64,000 nt of DNA, from positions 62,001-126,000 of the forward strand of contig JAHXQP010000020.1 in assembly GCA_019391515.1 (NCBI GenBank), written 5' to 3'. Shown here piece after piece: positions 36,743 to 45,889 of this stretch. Source of the DNA: Clostridiaceae bacterium. Its GTDB lineage: Bacteria > Bacillota > Clostridia > Tissierellales > Sporanaerobacteraceae. The notes beneath the pieces were generated by a model, which had not been told where the DNA came from, made no database searches, and worked only from the letters and a program-made list of their open reading frames with translations. The position numbers were made by a program, and so were the translations under genes. Every line of letters starts with the position of its first letter. The stretch's first letter is position 1.

Positions 36743-37607
36743 ACTTTGTTCCTCCTTTGGTTTTATTAAATCTTAAATTTCCAATTGAAAGATTATTATA
36801 TGATATAAATAATATTACTATTATTGCACTTATAGCTTTAAGGTTAGTAGGATCTAGACCTAACTCTAAAACAAAGCTTCCTATAAATCTATAAAATACT
36901 GCTCCCATTATAACTCCAGTTGTATTTTTTATTTTGCTTGAACTTTTTTTTATAACATCTCCTATGATTATTGAAGCAAGTGCAACTACAATAATAGAAC
37001 TACCCATAGTGATGTCTGCAAATCCTTGAATTTGTGCTGTCAAGGCTCCACTTAAAGCAATTAGTCCATTAGATATCATTAAGCCTATTATCTTATATTT
37101 ATTGCTGTTTTCTCCTAAAGACCTTATGAAAGACTCATTATCTCCTGTTGCTATTAATAAATAACCTGTTTCTGTCTTTAAAAATTGATCCAATATTATT
37201 TTTATGAATAAAACAATTATAATTAGTATAAATAGAGTAGAACCTAGATTGAAAATTGAACTATAACTAAATAATGGTATATTGGCTTTACCATTGATAT
37301 TAAGATTTATAGAGTATAATATGGTCATAGTTAATATTCCTGACAAAAGAGGCTTTATTTTTAGTTTAGTAAATAATATGGATGTTAGTAGCCCAGCTAA
37401 AGAACCAAATAAAAATGCCAATAGTGTACTTATTATAGGGTTAATCCCTATAGATATGAATTTTGCAAATATAAATGCTCCAAAAGGAAAAGAGCCTTCT
37501 GCAGAAAGATCTGCTATATCAAGTATTTTATAAGTTATAAAAGTACCCATAGCTAAAATAGATAATATAAGTCCTTGTTCTAAAGACGTAACAATAAGTA
37601 AATTCAT
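36717..37607 (-). CDS. ABC transporter permease (TrpY-like, BPD_transp_2)
   Basis: A 296-residue integral membrane protein with about eight helices. GTFITYKILDIADLSAEGSF near the N-terminus and GDVIKKSSSKIKNTTGVIMGA toward the C-terminus are typical of the branched-chain/TrpY-type permeases. I take the ATG whose complement is 37605-37607 because GGAGG lies 8-9 nt upstream on the - strand; a start at 37622 would place that site inside the gene. Middle gene of the operon. Confidence 0.87.
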   Translation of the reverse strand: MNLLIVTSLEQGLILSILAMGTFITYKILDIADLSAEGSFPFGAFIFAKFISIGINPIISTLLAFLFGSLAGLLTSILFTKLKIKPLLSGILTMTILYSINLNINGKANIPLFSYSSIFNLGSTLFILIIIVLFIKIILDQFLKTETGYLLIATGDNESFIRSLGENSNKYKIIGLMISNGLIALSGALTAQIQGFADITMGSSIIVVALASIIIGDVIKKSSSKIKNTTGVIMGAVFYRFIGSFVLELGLDPTNLKAISAIIVILFISYNNLSIGNLRFNKTKGGTKYAENSQSM

Positions 37608-37625
37608 TAAATAATCCTCCAATCT

Positions 37626-38627
37626 TTATAATTTCTTATTTTCAACTTTTACAGCATTTTTAAACAATGGGAGATTTGGATCTATTCCTAATGCTTTTAA
37701 AGTATTTTTATTAACTGTGGTAATATTTTTTTCTGTTAATTTAACAGGTATGGCAGAAATATCTTTTTTATCTACAAGTATTTTTTTTGCCATAATTGCA
37801 GTTTCTTTTCCTAATTCATAGTAGCTAATTCCATTTGTAATAAGAGCTCCGCCTTTTACTTGTGTTTCTTCAGCTGATACTGTAATCATTTTATTTTCTA
37901 TAGTTGCCTTTGATATTAACTCTATTGAAGATGCTACCATATTATCAGTAAGCAAATATAGAGCATCTGCTTTTTTCATTATAGAGTTAAGAGTTTGAGG
38001 AAGCTCATTTACGTTGTTTACTCCCATGGTGATAACTTTTAGCCCTTCGCTAGGTGCTAGCTTTTTTACTTCCTCTATTTGAATTTCAGAGTTTGCTTCA
38101 CTGGTATTGTATAATATACCGATGGATTTTATATTTGGGTCAATTTCTTTGAACATCTTTAATTGAGATTTAGTAGGCGCCATATCTGATGTTCCAGTTA
38201 CATTTCCATCTATATTTTCCCAATCTTCAGTTATTTCTGATTTTACTGGGTCTGTTACTGCACTAAATAATATAGGAATATCTTTTGTGGCTTGTTTAGC
38301 ACTTTGAGCAGCTGGTGTTGCTATAGCAAATATTAAATCCATTTTATTTTTTACAAAATTTTGAGCTATACTTACTGTATTTGCAATATCTCCTTGAGAA
38401 TTTTGATAATCTATTTCTACATTTACTCCAAGATCTTTTAATCCGTCTTCAAAACCTTTTCGAACTTCATCTAATGCTGGATGCTCTGTTAATTGACTAA
38501 TTCCAATTTTGAAAACTTTATCTCCTGTTATATCATCTACTTTATTATTCTTTACATCACATCCTACAAAAATCATTATACTTGCTACTATTACTACCAT
38601 TAAAATACTAAGCTTATATCTTTTCAT
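37626..38627 (-). CDS. ABC transporter substrate-binding lipoprotein (TrpX-like)
   Basis: About 333 residues. The signal peptide ends in a lipobox with VGC (MIFVGCDVKN), so it is membrane-anchored. The mature part resembles the PF04392 ABC_sub_bind family: FKIGISQLTEHPALDEVRKGF at the start, NSQGDIANTVSIAQNF, and FAIATPAAQSAKQATKDIPI. TrpX of the TrpXYZ system belongs here and is usually predicted to bind tryptophan. The start is the ATG with GGGGGAAG upstream; a longer reading to 38690 enters the T-box terminator. Regulation by an upstream T-box shows amino-acid control; the specifier suggests Phe instead of Trp. Confidence 0.87.
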   Translation of the reverse strand: MKRYKLSILMVVIVASIMIFVGCDVKNNKVDDITGDKVFKIGISQLTEHPALDEVRKGFEDGLKDLGVNVEIDYQNSQGDIANTVSIAQNFVKNKMDLIFAIATPAAQSAKQATKDIPILFSAVTDPVKSEITEDWENIDGNVTGTSDMAPTKSQLKMFKEIDPNIKSIGILYNTSEANSEIQIEEVKKLAPSEGLKVITMGVNNVNELPQTLNSIMKKADALYLLTDNMVASSIELISKATIENKMITVSAEETQVKGGALITNGISYYELGKETAIMAKKILVDKKDISAIPVKLTEKNITTVNKNTLKALGIDPNLPLFKNAVKVENKKL

Positions 38628-38667
38628 AAATTCTTCCCCCTCTAATCCATATATTAATTTGAAACAA

Positions 38668-38935
38668 TAAAAAAATCTTTCGCTCTGCAAATATAATTTT
38701 ATATTTACAGGGACGAAAGATTTTATATCCGCGGTACCACCCTAATTATGACAATGTCATCACTTAATCAGACCTAACAGTCCTATCCCCTATAACGATG
38801 GGCCTTCGAATTCGTCTAATAGATTAATCGTTTAACGAATTTGCTCAAGAGTGAATATTATATATCATCTTAATGTTGGTTTTCACCTTTTCCAACTCTC
38901 TGTAAATAAGATTAGATATCTTTTTCTCTATCATA
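38668..38935 (-). promoter_or_regulatory. T-box riboswitch of the TrpXYZ-like operon, specifier probably UUC (Phe)
   Basis: Read on the - strand. Stem I contains AGAGAG, the GGTGAAAACC loop region and TTCACTCTTGAGC; aligning its 3' side with the two aminoacyl-tRNA synthetase T-boxes in this window places the specifier at 38853-38855, read as UUC and followed by the expected purine. The T-box sequence AGGGTGGTACCGCGG is at about 38730-38744, and the terminator AATCTTTCG with CGAAAGATT plus T run ends near 38668. Uncharged tRNA should pair with the T-box and allow transcription. Confidence 0.9.
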
Positions 38936-38956
38936 GCATTTTATATATTGGATATT

Positions 38957-38985
38957 ATAATAATACTTTAAGGTATTAATGTCAA
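38957..38985 (-). promoter_or_regulatory. Sigma-A promoter of the T-box transporter operon
   Basis: On the - strand TTGACA (38985-38980) and TATTAT (38962-38957) are 17 nt apart; a TATAAT lies 3 nt further downstream. Position fits initiation just before stem I of the T-box. Confidence 0.7.
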
Positions 38986-39122
38986 GAGATTTTAATAACA
39001 TTTTTTAAGTTTAAGTTATTATTTGTATAGAAGTATATTATCCAATATATTAATTTAGTCATATTATATAGATGTATAAAAATATATATAATATAGGACA
39101 ACAATTAAAGGATGGTGAGATA

Positions 39123-39365
39123 ATGGTTAGAATATCAGAACTAAGAGAAAAGGAAGTTATAAATGTAAGGGATGGTTCTAGAATAGGGGTTATAGAAGAT
39201 GTAAAGGTAGATTTATCTAAAGGAGAGGTAACAGCTGTAATTATACCTAGGTTAGGGAAAGTTTTTAGTCTATTTGGGAAAAATCAAGATATAATGATAA
39301 ATTGGAATGATATTATAAAAATTGGCATAGACACTATCTTAGTAGATTTAAAAGAAATTGAATAA
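39123..39365 (+). CDS. YlmC/YmxH family PRC-barrel sporulation protein
   Basis: An 80-residue protein with the PRC-barrel fold: MVRISELREKEVINV, GSRIGVIEDVKVDL and IPWNDIIKIG-like MINWNDIIKIG segments. The family is conserved in endospore formers and one member is induced in sporulation; the biochemical role is unknown. ATG 39123 gives the standard family start and follows GGATGGTGAG; an earlier in-frame ATG at 39072 adds a tail not seen in homologues. Confidence 0.85.
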   Translation: MVRISELREKEVINVRDGSRIGVIEDVKVDLSKGEVTAVIIPRLGKVFSLFGKNQDIMINWNDIIKIGIDTILVDLKEIE

Positions 39366-39460
39366 ATCTATATTAGACAATTTCTAATCTATATATTATA
39401 ATTAAATAACTAGATGATAATAATGGATAGACATTGGATATCTTATAAAGAGGTGAGATG

Positions 39461-39916
39461 ATGAAATGTCCTTTTTGCGATTTTTATGAAACTAAAGTAA
39501 TAGATTCTAGACCTACTGATGAAGGACAAGCTATTAGAAGAAGGAGAGAATGTATTAAGTGCAGGAAAAGATTTACAACTTATGAGAAAATAGAAGAAAT
39601 ACCTTTGATTGTAGTGAAAAAAGATGGGAATAGACAGCCTTATAATAGGAATAAATTACTTAATGGAATAATAAAAGCTTGTGAAAAACGTCCAGTGCCT
39701 ATGAATACTATAGAACAAATAGTTGACGATATTGAAAAAACACTATATAATTCAATGGAAAAAGAAGTGACTAGTAATCATATTGGAGAAATGGTAATGA
39801 ATAAACTTAAAGATATAGATGAAGTATCTTATGTAAGATATGCTTCTGTATACAGGCAGTTTAAGGATATAAATACTTTTATGGATGAATTAAAAAAGCT
39901 TTTAGATGAAGAATAA
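39461..39916 (+). CDS. nrdR: Transcriptional repressor NrdR
   Basis: A 151-residue regulator: zinc ribbon with C3/C6 and C31/C34, followed by an ATP-cone domain from about residue 48 ([21 protein letters not shown]). NrdR senses ATP/dATP and represses ribonucleotide reductase genes. ATG 39461 is preferred to the adjacent 39458 on spacing from AGGTGAG (39451-39457). No nrd gene is in this window. A terminator follows. Confidence 0.95.
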   Translation: MKCPFCDFYETKVIDSRPTDEGQAIRRRRECIKCRKRFTTYEKIEEIPLIVVKKDGNRQPYNRNKLLNGIIKACEKRPVPMNTIEQIVDDIEKTLYNSMEKEVTSNHIGEMVMNKLKDIDEVSYVRYASVYRQFKDINTFMDELKKLLDEE

Positions 39917-39925
39917 ATAATAGAC

Positions 39926-39957
39926 AGGACTTTACTGTAAGTAGAGTCCTATTTATT
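39926..39957 (+). terminator. Terminator after nrdR
   Basis: AGGACTTTACT and AGTAGAGTCCT pair around GTA with one mismatch, then a T-rich stretch. It lies in the 57-nt gap before pgeF. Confidence 0.8.
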
Positions 39958-39973
39958 TAAGAGGAGTGAAAGT

Positions 39974-40723
39974 ATGAGCTTTAAACTTGTATCTAATAAT
40001 GAGAATATTCAATATTATATAATTGAATCCTTTCACAATTCCAATAAAGTTGAACACCTTTTTTCAACCAGAATTGGATGGGATAATGAAAACTTGTCAA
40101 AACAGATTTCAAAGATATTTGATGTAGAAGAAGGCAATATAGTTTTATCAAAACAAGTTCACGGAACAAATATTGGCTATGTGCAAAATATTGAAGAATA
40201 TAAAAACAAAGTATACCCTAAAGGTGTAGATGGACTTATTACTGATAGAAATGACATAGTATTAGTTACTTATTATGCAGATTGCGTACCATTATTTTTC
40301 TTAGACATAGAAAAAGAAGTTATAGCTTTAGCCCATTCAGGGTGGAAGGGGACAGTGAAAAATATTGGAGGTAAAATGGTAGATTTAATGATAGAGAAAT
40401 TCAATTCAGTTCCAGAGAATATACTTGTTGGAATAGGACCTTCTATAGGTTCCTGTTGTTGCGAAGTAGGAAAAGACGTATATGATGAATTTAAAGAAAC
40501 GCATCCTTTTTATGAACAGTTATTTATTCCAATAAAAGAGAATAAATTTTATTTAGATTTATGGAAAGCAAATAAAACTTTATTAGAAGATAAAGGGATA
40601 CCTAGTGAGAATATTACAGTTAGTAATATTTGTACTAGTTGTAATAACCACAAACTTTACTCTTATAGGAAAGAAAATGGAACTAAAAATAGAATGATTT
40701 CGGCTATTAAACTAAAGGATTAA
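39974..40723 (+). CDS. pgeF: Peptidoglycan editing factor PgeF (YlmD/YfiH, multicopper-type fold)
   Basis: A 249-residue protein of the YfiH/laccase-domain family. The metal-site segments TYYADCVPLFF, AHSGWKGTVKNIGGKMV and GIGPSIGSCCCEVG are intact. Homologues act as purine nucleoside phosphorylases or correct misincorporated residues in cell-wall precursors; the role here is not settled. The ATG follows AAGAGGAG. In Bacillus ylmD lies near sigE-sigG and ylmC, the same neighbourhood as here. Confidence 0.88.
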   Translation: MSFKLVSNNENIQYYIIESFHNSNKVEHLFSTRIGWDNENLSKQISKIFDVEEGNIVLSKQVHGTNIGYVQNIEEYKNKVYPKGVDGLITDRNDIVLVTYYADCVPLFFLDIEKEVIALAHSGWKGTVKNIGGKMVDLMIEKFNSVPENILVGIGPSIGSCCCEVGKDVYDEFKETHPFYEQLFIPIKENKFYLDLWKANKTLLEDKGIPSENITVSNICTSCNNHKLYSYRKENGTKNRMISAIKLKD

Positions 40724-40738
40724 TTTGGGGGTAGAAAT

Positions 40739-41425
40739 ATGAATGAAAAGATTTTAGTTGTTGATGATGAGGAGCATATTGTCGAACTGCTAAAATATAA
40801 TTTAGAGAGTAATGGTTATATAGTAAAGGAAGCTTATACTGGGAGAGAAGTTTTAGAATCGGTTTATAAAGAAAAATATGATCTTATAATATTAGATCTT
40901 ATGATTCCAGAAATTGATGGAATTGAAGTCTGTAAAATATTAAAGAGGGATTTAGATACTAGCCATATTCCGATTATTATGTTAACTGCTAAAAGTGGAG
41001 AAACAGATAAAGTATTAGGATTAGAAATTGGTGCTGACGACTATATAACAAAGCCTTTTAGCATTAGAGAATTACTTGCAAGAGTTAAAGCTGTATTGAG
41101 ACGTATGGATAAAAAAGATTATATTAAAAAAAGGATTTTAAAAGTAGAGGATATAGTTATAGATATGGATAGATATGAAGTTAGGAAGAAAGATGAAGTT
41201 GTAGATCTAACTTATAAAGAGTTTGAACTATTAAAAATATTGGTAGAAAATAGGGGCAAAGCATTGTCTAGAAATATGCTTTTGGATATGGTTTGGGGCT
41301 ACGATTACTTTGGCGATACTAGAACTGTAGATGTTCATATTAGAAATTTAAGAAAGAAGATAGAGGACGATAAAAATCCAAAGTATATTGAAACTGTAAG
41401 AGGGATTGGTTACAAAATGAGATAG
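40739..41425 (+). CDS. phoP: OmpR/PhoB-family response regulator, PhoP type
   Basis: A 228-residue regulator. The receiver domain has acidic D9-D10, phospho-acceptor D53 (ILDLMIPEIDG) and K104-region TKPF; the C-terminal winged helix ends RTVDVHIRNLRKKIEDD and ETVRGIGYKMR. Directly followed by its kinase gene. It most resembles PhoP/PhoB, and the Pho box at 8737-8775 gives it an obvious target. The symbol rests on similarity and this context; WalR-like alternatives are possible. Confidence 0.82.
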   Translation: MNEKILVVDDEEHIVELLKYNLESNGYIVKEAYTGREVLESVYKEKYDLIILDLMIPEIDGIEVCKILKRDLDTSHIPIIMLTAKSGETDKVLGLEIGADDYITKPFSIRELLARVKAVLRRMDKKDYIKKRILKVEDIVIDMDRYEVRKKDEVVDLTYKEFELLKILVENRGKALSRNMLLDMVWGYDYFGDTRTVDVHIRNLRKKIEDDKNPKYIETVRGIGYKMR

Positions 41426-41435
41426 GTGATAAATT

Positions 41436-43160
41436 ATGAAGAAAAGAATATTTATTATTTTTTCTAGTTTGGTATTGATAGGGGTAATAACTACTGGAAT
41501 ATTATCCTTAAGTTTTCAAAGAATGATTCATTTAAAGTCCTTGGAAGACAAATTAAATTCAAACTCTATACTTATTAAAGAACTAGTTGAAAAAGAGAAT
41601 GTGGATAGTAAGGATTTGAATTTATTAGCAAAAGAATATTCAAAGTCTATTAATGCTAGGGTTACTTTTTTTGATAGAAAAGGTAATTTAGTAGGAGATA
41701 GTGCTATAGAAAAAAAAGATGAAGATATAAAAGACATACTATCAATAAATATTCCTATTGATAATGAGGAAATCAATATTTCAAAGCTCAGGCTTTCAGT
41801 GGATTCTGGTGATATAAATAATTTAAACAAAAAATTTATGGAATATTTATTGATATCAATTTTTGCAGGGCTTATAGTGGCTTTTCTAATTGGATTAAGA
41901 TATATTGAACATGCTGTAGATCCATATAAAGAGCTAATTGAGGCTACGAAAAATATTTCTCATGGAAATTACGGAGAGAAGGTTTATTTTCAACAAGACG
42001 ATGAATTAGGTGATTTAGCAAATAGTTTTAATAATATGAGTGTAAAGTTAGATGATACAATTAAAAAGCTGCAAGAAAGCAATACGAAGCTTAAAGCTAC
42101 ACTTACAAGTGTAGTTGATGGCCTCATTGCATTGGATAATAATTTTAATTTAATTTTATTCAATCCAGCTGCAGAAAAAATATTTGGTATAGAAGGACAA
42201 AAAATCATGGGAAAGAATATATTCGATGTTTTTTTAGAAGATAAGACATATAAAATATTTGAAGGATTGACTAGCAATGAGACTATATGGGAGAGAGAAA
42301 TGGAAATATATAATCCAGAATATAGGGTTTTAAATGTATATGCTAATCCTATTATTTTAAATAATGATCCTACTAGAAAATTGGGAATGGTATACTTATT
42401 CCAGGATGTGACTAAGGTTAAAAAATTAGAAAGGGTAAGAGAGGATTTTGTTGCTAATGTATCCCATGAGTTAAAAACTCCATTAACATCGATAAAAGGA
42501 TTTATCGAAACTTTAAAAGATGGAGCTATAGAAGATGAAGATGTGTCTTATAAATTTTTAGATATTATTGATGTGGAAGTAGATAGATTGAATTGTTTAG
42601 TTGATGATTTGTTACTCCTTTCAGAAATCGAAAATAAAAATAGCAATATAGTATATGAGCATTTCAATGTGGAAGAAATTGTAAATGACTTATTCCGGGT
42701 ATTAAATAAAATTGCAAAAGAAAGAAATATAGTATTAGAAAAAGAGATTGAAGAAAATATTCCGCAATTGTATGGAAGTTACAATCACTTTAGGCAGATG
42801 CTTATGAATCTAATAGATAATGGTATAAAATATACTCCAAATGGTGGAAAAGTGAAAGTTTCAATATTTGAAAAAGGTAAAAATCTAATAGTTAAAGTTA
42901 AGGATACTGGTATAGGAATTGATAAAAAGCATCAAAATAGATTATTTGAACGATTTTATAGAGCAGATAAGGCAAGAAGTAGACAAGTAGGAGGAACTGG
43001 ATTAGGATTAGCTATTGTAAAACATATAGTTTTAATGTTTAATGGTAATATAGATTTACAAAGTGAACCTAATAAAGGTTCAATATTTACTATTGAAATA
43101 CCTTTAGATGGAAAAGGTTTAAGTAAACTCGTAGAAATGGAAGATAAAATTAAGATTTAA
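41436..43160 (+). CDS. phoR: Membrane sensor histidine kinase, PhoR type
   Basis: A 574-residue kinase: N-terminal membrane helix (about 5-25), extracytoplasmic sensor domain (about 26-135), second helix (about 138-156), HAMP (about 160-210), PAS (about 215-325), HisKA with NVSHELKTPL and H344, and HATPase_c with N, G1 (VKDTGIGI) and G2 (GGTGLGLAI) boxes. This layout is that of PhoR and of WalK; the extracytoplasmic sensor and the pst Pho box support PhoR. Co-transcribed with phoP, gap 10 nt. The sigma-54 activator gene follows closely. Confidence 0.82.
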   Translation: MKKRIFIIFSSLVLIGVITTGILSLSFQRMIHLKSLEDKLNSNSILIKELVEKENVDSKDLNLLAKEYSKSINARVTFFDRKGNLVGDSAIEKKDEDIKDILSINIPIDNEEINISKLRLSVDSGDINNLNKKFMEYLLISIFAGLIVAFLIGLRYIEHAVDPYKELIEATKNISHGNYGEKVYFQQDDELGDLANSFNNMSVKLDDTIKKLQESNTKLKATLTSVVDGLIALDNNFNLILFNPAAEKIFGIEGQKIMGKNIFDVFLEDKTYKIFEGLTSNETIWEREMEIYNPEYRVLNVYANPIILNNDPTRKLGMVYLFQDVTKVKKLERVREDFVANVSHELKTPLTSIKGFIETLKDGAIEDEDVSYKFLDIIDVEVDRLNCLVDDLLLLSEIENKNSNIVYEHFNVEEIVNDLFRVLNKIAKERNIVLEKEIEENIPQLYGSYNHFRQMLMNLIDNGIKYTPNGGKVKVSIFEKGKNLIVKVKDTGIGIDKKHQNRLFERFYRADKARSRQVGGTGLGLAIVKHIVLMFNGNIDLQSEPNKGSIFTIEIPLDGKGLSKLVEMEDKIKI

Positions 43161-43172
43161 GAGGTTGATGTA

Positions 43173-44582
43173 ATGAAAAAGAAAGATTACAATGAAATAA
43201 TACTGCAAAATATTTTGCATCATGGAGATATAGGAATACATGCAATAGATAATAATAGAAAAACTATTGTTTATAATAAAGCTATGTCTAAATTAGAAGG
43301 ATTAAAAGAGGAAACGGTTATAAATAGGGATTTATTAGAGATTTTTCCTAGCTTAGATGAGGAAAGTAGTACTTTAATAAATGTAATGAGAACTGGAGAA
43401 TCAATTATAAATAGGACTCAAACTTATTTAAATCTTAAAGGTCAAAAGATAGTTACAGTGAACTCTACTTTACCTTTAATGTATAGAGGAAAGATCGTAG
43501 GAGCATTGGAAATTGCTAAAAATGTAACCCATATTAAAAAGTTATCTGATCAGTTAATAGATTTGCAAAATGAATTAAATATTAATAATAAAGAAAAGAG
43601 AAATAAGACAATTAAAAAATATCAATTTAAGGATATTATAGGAAATAATAAAAAGCTTAAAAAAGCTATAGAAGTAGGAAGGAGAGGAAGCAAGTCTACT
43701 TCTAGTGTGTTAATATATGGTGAAACAGGATCGGGGAAAGAACTGTTTGCTCAGAGCATCCACTATGATGGACCTAGAAAGAATAAACCTTTTATAGCAC
43801 AAAACTGTGCTGCTATTCCAGACTCTCTTCTTGAAGGAATACTTTTTGGTACGGAAAAAGGAGGATTTACAGGGGCTGTAGACAGACCAGGAATATTTGA
43901 ACAAGCCAATGGTGGTACTCTTATGCTTGATGAGATAAATTCTATGACCTTATCACTACAGGCAAAACTTTTAAGAGTGTTGCAGGAAGGTTATATACGG
44001 AGAGTAGGGGGAATTAAAGATATTCCTATAGATGTAAAAATAATAGCTACTACTAATGAAGATCCGGTGGAAAGTGTTAAAAAACGGGCATTAAGAAAGG
44101 ATTTATATTATAGATTAAATGTAATATATATTGCTATTCCTCCATTAAAAGAAAGATTAGATGATATTCCTACGTTGTGTGAACATTTTATTAAAAAGTA
44201 TAATGAAGAATTAGATAAAGATATATGGCTAGTATCTGAAGAGATATTATCTTGTTTTCAAAACTATTCATGGCCTGGAAATGTTAGAGAATTAGAAAAT
44301 GCTATAGAGTCTGCCATGAACTATATTTCAGAAGATGAACATGTTCTAAAAAAAGAGCATTTTATTTCTAACAAACATATAATTGATTCTAAGCCAAAAA
44401 CTAATTTATTTAAAAAGATTGATGAAGGAAAAGCCCTTCCGGAGCTAATTGAGGATATAGAAAAAAAGATTATTATTCAAGGATTGACTAAGAATAATAA
44501 CAATATTTCTCATACTGCTAGAGAATTAGGAATAAAAAGGCAAACATTACAACATAAATTAAAAAAGTATGGTATATCATGA
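43173..44582 (+). CDS. Sigma-54-dependent activator, PAS-AAA-Fis (RocR-like)
   Basis: A 469-residue enhancer-binding protein. N-terminal PAS domain (about 10-120), AAA+ domain with Walker A GETGSGKE (about 183-190), sigma-54 contact loop G230-G-F-T-G-A235 in place of the usual GAFTGA, Walker B TLMLDEIN, then a C-terminal Fis-type helix-turn-helix (TARELGIKRQTLQHKL). RocR, which controls arginine and ornithine use in Bacillus, has this architecture. It is encoded just upstream of the ornithine fermentation operon, with an enhancer-like palindrome and a -24/-12 promoter in the gap, so it most likely activates that operon in response to an amino acid. Confidence 0.88.
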   Translation: MKKKDYNEIILQNILHHGDIGIHAIDNNRKTIVYNKAMSKLEGLKEETVINRDLLEIFPSLDEESSTLINVMRTGESIINRTQTYLNLKGQKIVTVNSTLPLMYRGKIVGALEIAKNVTHIKKLSDQLIDLQNELNINNKEKRNKTIKKYQFKDIIGNNKKLKKAIEVGRRGSKSTSSVLIYGETGSGKELFAQSIHYDGPRKNKPFIAQNCAAIPDSLLEGILFGTEKGGFTGAVDRPGIFEQANGGTLMLDEINSMTLSLQAKLLRVLQEGYIRRVGGIKDIPIDVKIIATTNEDPVESVKKRALRKDLYYRLNVIYIAIPPLKERLDDIPTLCEHFIKKYNEELDKDIWLVSEEILSCFQNYSWPGNVRELENAIESAMNYISEDEHVLKKEHFISNKHIIDSKPKTNLFKKIDEGKALPELIEDIEKKIIIQGLTKNNNNISHTARELGIKRQTLQHKLKKYGIS

Positions 44583-44598
44583 TATATTATCACATAAA

Positions 44599-44636
44599 CG
44601 CAATATTTTTTGCGGCTATATGCAAAAAATATTGCG
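44599..44636. promoter_or_regulatory. 15-bp perfect inverted repeat: probable enhancer (UAS), possibly also a terminator
   Basis: CGCAATATTTTTTGC (44599-44613) and GCAAAAAATATTGCG (44622-44636) are exact inverse repeats around 8 nt. A third half-site AAAAATATTG lies at 44656-44665. The centre is about 130 bp upstream of the predicted transcription start from the sigma-54 promoter, the usual place for an activator site. It also lies right after the activator gene, so it may double as its terminator. Confidence 0.6.
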
Positions 44637-44718
44637 ATTTCTTGCTTTTATTGGGAAAAATATTGAAGTATTAAGAAGTATTTTGTTGTGTAATGCGAGC
44701 TACATGGATTTCTATAAC

Positions 44719-44735
44719 TTGGCAAAGATATTGCA
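44719..44735 (+). promoter_or_regulatory. Sigma-54 (-24/-12) promoter of the ornithine operon
   Basis: TTGGCAA (44719-44725) and TTGCA (44731-44735) match the consensus TGGCAC-N5-TTGCA, with the required 5-nt spacing. Transcription would start near 44746, giving a ~50-nt leader to ord. Confidence 0.85.
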
Positions 44736-44795
44736 TATATAATTAAGATAGTGAAAAAACTTTATTAAATAATAGATATTAGGAGGTGCCTTTTT

Positions 44796-45851
44796 ATGGC
44801 AAAGGAAAATGTAAAAGTTATTCTTTGGGGATTTGGTGCAATGGGAAGTGGAATGGCAGAGGTATTACTTAATAAAAAGGGTGTAGAAATAGTAGGAGTT
44901 TGTGATATGCACCCAAAAAAAGTTAATAAGAGTATGTATGATGTTTTAGGAGTTGAAAGAGGAGATAGAAAAGAAGTAATAGTTAGTGATAATGTTGAAG
45001 AAACAATAAAAGAAGGGGCGGCAGATATAGTACTTATAGCTACAGATTCTTTTGTAAAAGGAGTATTTGACAAGGCTAAGTTTTGCTTACAAAGAAAGAT
45101 AAATGTTATAACAACTGCAGAAGAAATGGCATACCCCCAAGCTCAAGAACCAGAGCTAGCTGCAAAATTGGATAAAATAGCAAGGGAAAACGGTGTCACA
45201 ATTTTAGGAACTGGTATAAATCCAGGGCTTATAATGGATTTACTTGTAGTAGCATTGACAGGTGCTTGTATAGATGTAGATCATATTAAAGCAGAGAGAG
45301 TTAACAATCTTTCACCATTTGGTCCTGCTGTAATGAGTGAACAAGGGGTAGGAATAACTGAAGAAGAATTTAATAGTAGAGTAAAAGATGGTTCATTGGC
45401 AGGTCATGTCGGTTTTCCGGAGTCAGTAAATATGATTTCTGATGCATTGGGATGGAAATTAAGTGGAGAAGTAAAACAAACAATGGAACCAATTGTTTCA
45501 AAAGTATATAGAAAAGCTCCTTATGCAGAAGTAGAAGCAGGAAATGTAGCTGGATGTAAAATGTTAGGATATGGCAATGTAGATGGAGAAGAAAAAATAG
45601 AAATGGTTCATCCGCAACAAGTTGAACCTCAATTAGAAGGCGTAGATACAGGAGACTATATAACTATTAAAGGAAATCCTGATATAGACATGGCTATAAA
45701 ACCAGAAATTCCTGGTGGAATAGGTACAATTGCAATGTGTATAAATATGATTCCACAAGTAATAAATGCTACTCCAGGATTAAAGACTATGCTAGATTTA
45801 CCAGTACCAAGAGCTATTATGGGCGATATGAGAGATTTAATCGAAGATTAA
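44796..45851 (+). CDS. ord: 2,4-diaminopentanoate dehydrogenase
   Basis: A 351-residue NAD(P)-dependent enzyme. The N-terminal Rossmann loop LWGFGAMGSGMAEVL and the GTGINPGLIMDLLV segment are typical of the DapB/Ord group. It deaminates 2,4-diaminopentanoate to 2-amino-4-oxopentanoate in the oxidative branch of ornithine fermentation. ATG follows AGGAGGTG. First gene of the operon and directly downstream of the sigma-54 promoter. Confidence 0.92.
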   Translation: MAKENVKVILWGFGAMGSGMAEVLLNKKGVEIVGVCDMHPKKVNKSMYDVLGVERGDRKEVIVSDNVEETIKEGAADIVLIATDSFVKGVFDKAKFCLQRKINVITTAEEMAYPQAQEPELAAKLDKIARENGVTILGTGINPGLIMDLLVVALTGACIDVDHIKAERVNNLSPFGPAVMSEQGVGITEEEFNSRVKDGSLAGHVGFPESVNMISDALGWKLSGEVKQTMEPIVSKVYRKAPYAEVEAGNVAGCKMLGYGNVDGEEKIEMVHPQQVEPQLEGVDTGDYITIKGNPDIDMAIKPEIPGGIGTIAMCINMIPQVINATPGLKTMLDLPVPRAIMGDMRDLIED

Positions 45852-45889
45852 CTAAAAACATATTATAAAAAGGAAAGAGGGGAATTAAA

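Noticed and set aside
38690-38880. tRNA-like fold near GGTACCGCGG
   Set aside because: The sequence is the T-box antiterminator on the - strand; it lacks a complete cloverleaf with acceptor and T-loop.
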